From NCBI GenBank assembly GCA_030633365.1, contig DAOVSY010000098.1:1-9219 (forward strand): a DNA stretch of 9,219 nucleotides. The letters run 5' to 3'. Made by a program: the position numbers and the translations under genes. Source of the stretch: Spirochaetaceae bacterium (GTDB lineage: Bacteria > Spirochaetota > Spirochaetia > B11-G9). The notes beneath the pieces are model-generated. The model searched no databases. It saw only the letters and a program-made list of their open reading frames with translations, and had not been told where the DNA came from. Positions within the stretch are counted from its first letter, which is position 1; every line of letters starts with the position of its first letter. Positions 6,781-9,219 of the stretch are shown here, in pieces.

Positions 6781-8667
6781 TTGGCAAGTTTGCTTCAGCG
6801 TGCAAAATACAAAATAGAGCGGCTAAAAGAAGAAGAAACTATACAATCGATTCCACCAGAAGAAAGGGACAAGATTTATGGTGAAATTGATAATGCGGTT
6901 GCTTCCAATAAACTCAAAATAAAAGAAGATACTTTTTCTTTTACACCTGTACGTAGTGATATTAAACTTCCTGTTTTGATCAATTTAGGTGCTTTTATTT
7001 TAATTGCAGGGTTAAGTATATTTTTCTATTTTATGTTTAATCAGGCAGAGACTTCTATTGTTTCTGAAAAAGAAAATGTCGTCTCTGCAGAAGGCCTGCT
7101 TCTTCAGGCATTGAAAGAAAAATCAGAGCAACGTTTAGGGGAAAAGGAAAAAGAGATTTCCAGTATCCAGAGCAGACTTAATGGAATGAGGGAAGAACAA
7201 GAGAAACTTATATCCAGTGCAGATGAAAAAGCCCGTCAGTTCGAAGACGATTTAAAGCTGGAGTATAATAAAGAACTTGAAGCAGAGAGATTACGGCTTC
7301 AAAAAGAAGGGTATTCCACAGAATCAATAGATCAGAAAATGCGGGAATATGAAAATATTAAACAGAAGGAGTTTGATGACCAGTTTGATTTAATGAAAAA
7401 TCAGTTGGAAACTGAACGTCTTGAAAGAGAGATATCTCTTAATAATCTGATAAATGATTATGAACAAAATCTTGATTCTGCAAGATCTGCACGAATAGAA
7501 CTGGAAGATGAATTAACCAGGCAGTTTTCTGAAAAGGAAAAAGCTCTTGAAACTGAAAGAAATGCGGCTGTTGAGCAGTTAAATCGTCTTGATGAACAGC
7601 AAAAAGAAGAGAAACTTGTAATTGATCAGATACTTTCCATATATACAAAAACTAATGAATTAATTAAGAACAGTCAGTACCAGGAAGCTTTGAACAATCT
7701 TAATAATCTGGAAACTCTGCTGAATAAGGGAAATATAATAATTCTTCCAGCAATACAGTATCGTAGAGAAGTTGACTTTTTTATGATTCAGTCTTTAAGA
7801 CGATTAATTGCAAGTGAAAAACAATCTGAAAATGTAGATACAGATGCTCTTTTTGAATCTGCAGATTTAATTGCTGCAGTTTCGGGTTTAGTTGAAGAGG
7901 GGAATAAGTATTTTGAAGAAGGAGATCTTGAATCTGCCCGGGCTTCCTATATTAATGCAATTTCCAAAGTTCCGGCTCTTGAAGGAGGGTTTAACAGTCT
8001 TCAGGATATTGATGATATTGGTCTTAAGGAAGACAGGCAGAGCTTTTTACTTGGATTAACAGAGGGTGACAGATACTTTAAATCCAGGGATTTTAAGTCT
8101 GCTATTGAAAAATATCGTCAGGCTCTTGAGTATTTTGAAACAGATTCTGATGTTGTTGATATAATGGTAACTCAATTGGTAGATGCAGGTCTTGGGTTGG
8201 AAACTTCCAGAGGTAATACTCTTATATCATCCAGAGAGCTTAAAAGTTTAAATGAAGCTAAAATAGAACAGCAGGAACGTGAAAATCTGGTTAATGAACT
8301 TTCAGATATAGAGAAAAAAATTGATATTTCCACAGATTCAGCTTCAGATTCCGGAGATAATACTCAGCAGCTAATTTCTCTTCTGGATACAAAATTATTG
8401 ATTAAAGAGGTTATTGCTTCAGATTCTATTAGGGAAGAGTACCCGGATCTTCATGAAAAAATGGAGTTGTATCTGGAAGCCTATGGTAAGGAAAAAGAGA
8501 GAGCTGGTAGGGATGCTGCTCTTGAGGAGATTGTTGCGTTAACTGAATATCTTTCCAGTGGCAGTGGATCAGGTGCTTCCTTTGCTACTCCGGAAGAAGA
8601 GCAGCAAAGAGAACTTTTTATACAGTTTTTACAGAACCTTAAGGGCTTGTTTGAACTGGGTGGTTAG
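6781..8667 (+). CDS. Membrane-anchored coiled-coil protein with TPR-like repeats, function unknown
   Basis: A 628-residue protein that I cannot assign to a named family. Residues 1-60 are charged and predicted cytoplasmic. One membrane segment spans about 65-86 (hydrophobic, rich in F, I and L). Residues 105-285 are a long, highly charged coiled coil rich in E, K, Q and L. TPR-like helical pairs follow at about 293-316, 370-397 (EEGNKYFEEGDLESARASY) and 426-453 (TEGDRYFKSRDFKSAIEKY). A second, shorter coil lies at about 485-515, then a Ser/Asp-rich linker (516-527), helices, a Ser/Gly linker (592-600) and a final helix. No signal peptidase site follows the membrane segment, so it is an anchor. 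Orientation is uncertain; the TPR part could lie in the periplasm. It begins with TTG (see the ribosome site at 6767). A scaffold role at the cell envelope is inferred from architecture alone. Confidence 0.88.
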   Translation: MASLLQRAKYKIERLKEEETIQSIPPEERDKIYGEIDNAVASNKLKIKEDTFSFTPVRSDIKLPVLINLGAFILIAGLSIFFYFMFNQAETSIVSEKENVVSAEGLLLQALKEKSEQRLGEKEKEISSIQSRLNGMREEQEKLISSADEKARQFEDDLKLEYNKELEAERLRLQKEGYSTESIDQKMREYENIKQKEFDDQFDLMKNQLETERLEREISLNNLINDYEQNLDSARSARIELEDELTRQFSEKEKALETERNAAVEQLNRLDEQQKEEKLVIDQILSIYTKTNELIKNSQYQEALNNLNNLETLLNKGNIIILPAIQYRREVDFFMIQSLRRLIASEKQSENVDTDALFESADLIAAVSGLVEEGNKYFEEGDLESARASYINAISKVPALEGGFNSLQDIDDIGLKEDRQSFLLGLTEGDRYFKSRDFKSAIEKYRQALEYFETDSDVVDIMVTQLVDAGLGLETSRGNTLISSRELKSLNEAKIEQQERENLVNELSDIEKKIDISTDSASDSGDNTQQLISLLDTKLLIKEVIASDSIREEYPDLHEKMELYLEAYGKEKERAGRDAALEEIVALTEYLSSGSGSGASFATPEEEQQRELFIQFLQNLKGLFELGG

Positions 8668-8731
8668 CCCTATTCTGTAACTGCTTACGGTTTATTGGAT
8701 ATTATGGTGCAGTTATAATTACCGTATAGGG
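8668..8731. repeat. Three interleaved inverted repeats at a convergent gene junction
   Basis: Within 64 nt there are three perfect complementary pairs: CCCTAT (8668-8673) with ATAGGG (8726-8731); TAACTGC (8678-8684) with GCAGTTA (8709-8715); and TACGGT (8686-8691) with ACCGTA (8721-8726). The second and third pairs cross, giving the order of an H-type pseudoknot or two alternative hairpins, while the first encloses both and shares base 8726 with the third. There is no T-run, so it is not a classical terminator. It starts immediately after one stop codon and reaches into the 3' end of the opposing gene. Confidence 0.35.
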
Positions 8732-9219
8732 TTGCCCTGTTGAACTGGATAAATCTAAATCCAGATAAAAATAAATACCAAGATAATAGTCAGTAGGAGA
8801 TGTTAGTCCAGGGATAGTTAAGCCTGAGGTGGCAGGTTCACTGTCTAAGCTGGTTCCTGCACTCGAGTTCGGTTCATTTGTAGGGTGGTTTGGATCTCCT
8901 CCTCCACTGTTGTAGAGGTAAAAGTCAATATCATCGAAACCTGTATCCCACCTGACTTGAAAGGATAACTCTGTTACTCCTGTACCTGGTATGATACTAA
9001 AGAAATCAAAGGCCGTATAATTATCCATTATACCTGATATTACTGCTGTTTCCCCTGATTCTATTAAGCTGACTAAATTTTCAGCATTAGCTATTGTATC
9101 GTTTGTGTTAGATCCAGGAATTTCACTTTCCAGTAGAATCTCATCACCAACTGCTATCAAATTACTTATATCCTGATTATTTATAAGATTTGCATCATCA
9201 TCAGAACTAATTGTAACTA
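8702..9219 (-). CDS. Secreted or surface protein, 3' part only, with PPC-like beta-sandwich domain
   Basis: The minus-strand frame is open from the window edge to TAA at 8704-8702, giving 172 visible C-terminal residues; the true start lies beyond 9219. A TTG at 9160 could be called as a start, but the frame continues upstream without a stop (…DDDANLINNQDIS…), so it is not needed. The visible part is rich in D, S, T and G and poor in Lys, as in exported proteins. The order of blocks resembles a bacterial pre-peptidase C-terminal (PPC) domain: DNYTAFDFFSI, then LSFQVRWD, DDIDFYLYNSGGG, a loop, and the closing strands DYYLGIYFYLDLDL and QPYTVIIT. PPC domains are non-catalytic modules on secreted peptidases and surface proteins. 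No signal peptide or enzyme domain is in view. The role of the whole protein cannot be told. Confidence 0.75.
   Translation of the reverse strand, partial: VTISSDDDANLINNQDISNLIAVGDEILLESEIPGSNTNDTIANAENLVSLIESGETAVISGIMDNYTAFDFFSIIPGTGVTELSFQVRWDTGFDDIDFYLYNSGGGDPNHPTNEPNSSAGTSLDSEPATSGLTIPGLTSPTDYYLGIYFYLDLDLSSSTGQPYTVIITAP

Noticed and set aside
9158..9160. TTG as the start of the PPC-like gene
   Set aside because: The frame stays open to the window edge and nothing like a ribosome site or signal peptide follows, so the gene is better read as partial.

Overview
The window is AT-rich with closely packed genes and no rRNA, tRNA, insertion sequence, CRISPR array or phage gene that I can see. 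It looks like a chromosomal segment of a free-living spirochaete or a similar bacterium. That placement is an inference from gene style: a two-membrane-segment adenylate cyclase with a TPR-like tail next to a long membrane-anchored coiled-coil/TPR protein, plus the base composition. No marker gene proves it.

Left half (1-5022), a probable metabolic locus. A long minus-strand gene (1992 down past position 1, at least 664 codons) encodes a large protein with glycosyltransferase-A-like features that I cannot place in a named family. Divergent from it, across a 178-bp control region, lies a plus-strand row: a FadR-type GntR regulator (2171-2872), a metallo-beta-lactamase-fold hydrolase (2893-3723) and a glycerate 2-kinase (3886-5022). 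The regulator has a strong promoter (TTGACA, 17 bp, TACAAT). It is overlaid by two perfect inverted repeats, one over the -35 and one over the expected start of transcription, which suggests self-repression and perhaps control of the divergent gene. A 162-nt gap before the kinase holds a good intrinsic terminator placed directly in front of the kinase ribosome binding site, so the kinase may be attenuated or uncoupled from the first two genes. A working idea is release of glycerate from a glycerate-containing compound (for example a glycosylglycerate), followed by phosphorylation to 2-phosphoglycerate. Only the kinase step is firmly supported.

Right half (5036-9219), signalling and envelope genes. 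A class III adenylate cyclase (minus, 6694-5036) converges on the kinase with a 13-bp gap. Divergent from it, across 86 bp, is a 628-residue protein (6781-8667, TTG start) with one membrane segment, a long coiled coil and TPR-like repeats. It converges on the 3' part of a minus-strand gene (8702 to beyond 9219) whose visible part resembles a secreted PPC-type beta-sandwich domain. The 3' junction of these last two genes contains three interleaved inverted repeats with a pseudoknot-like order.
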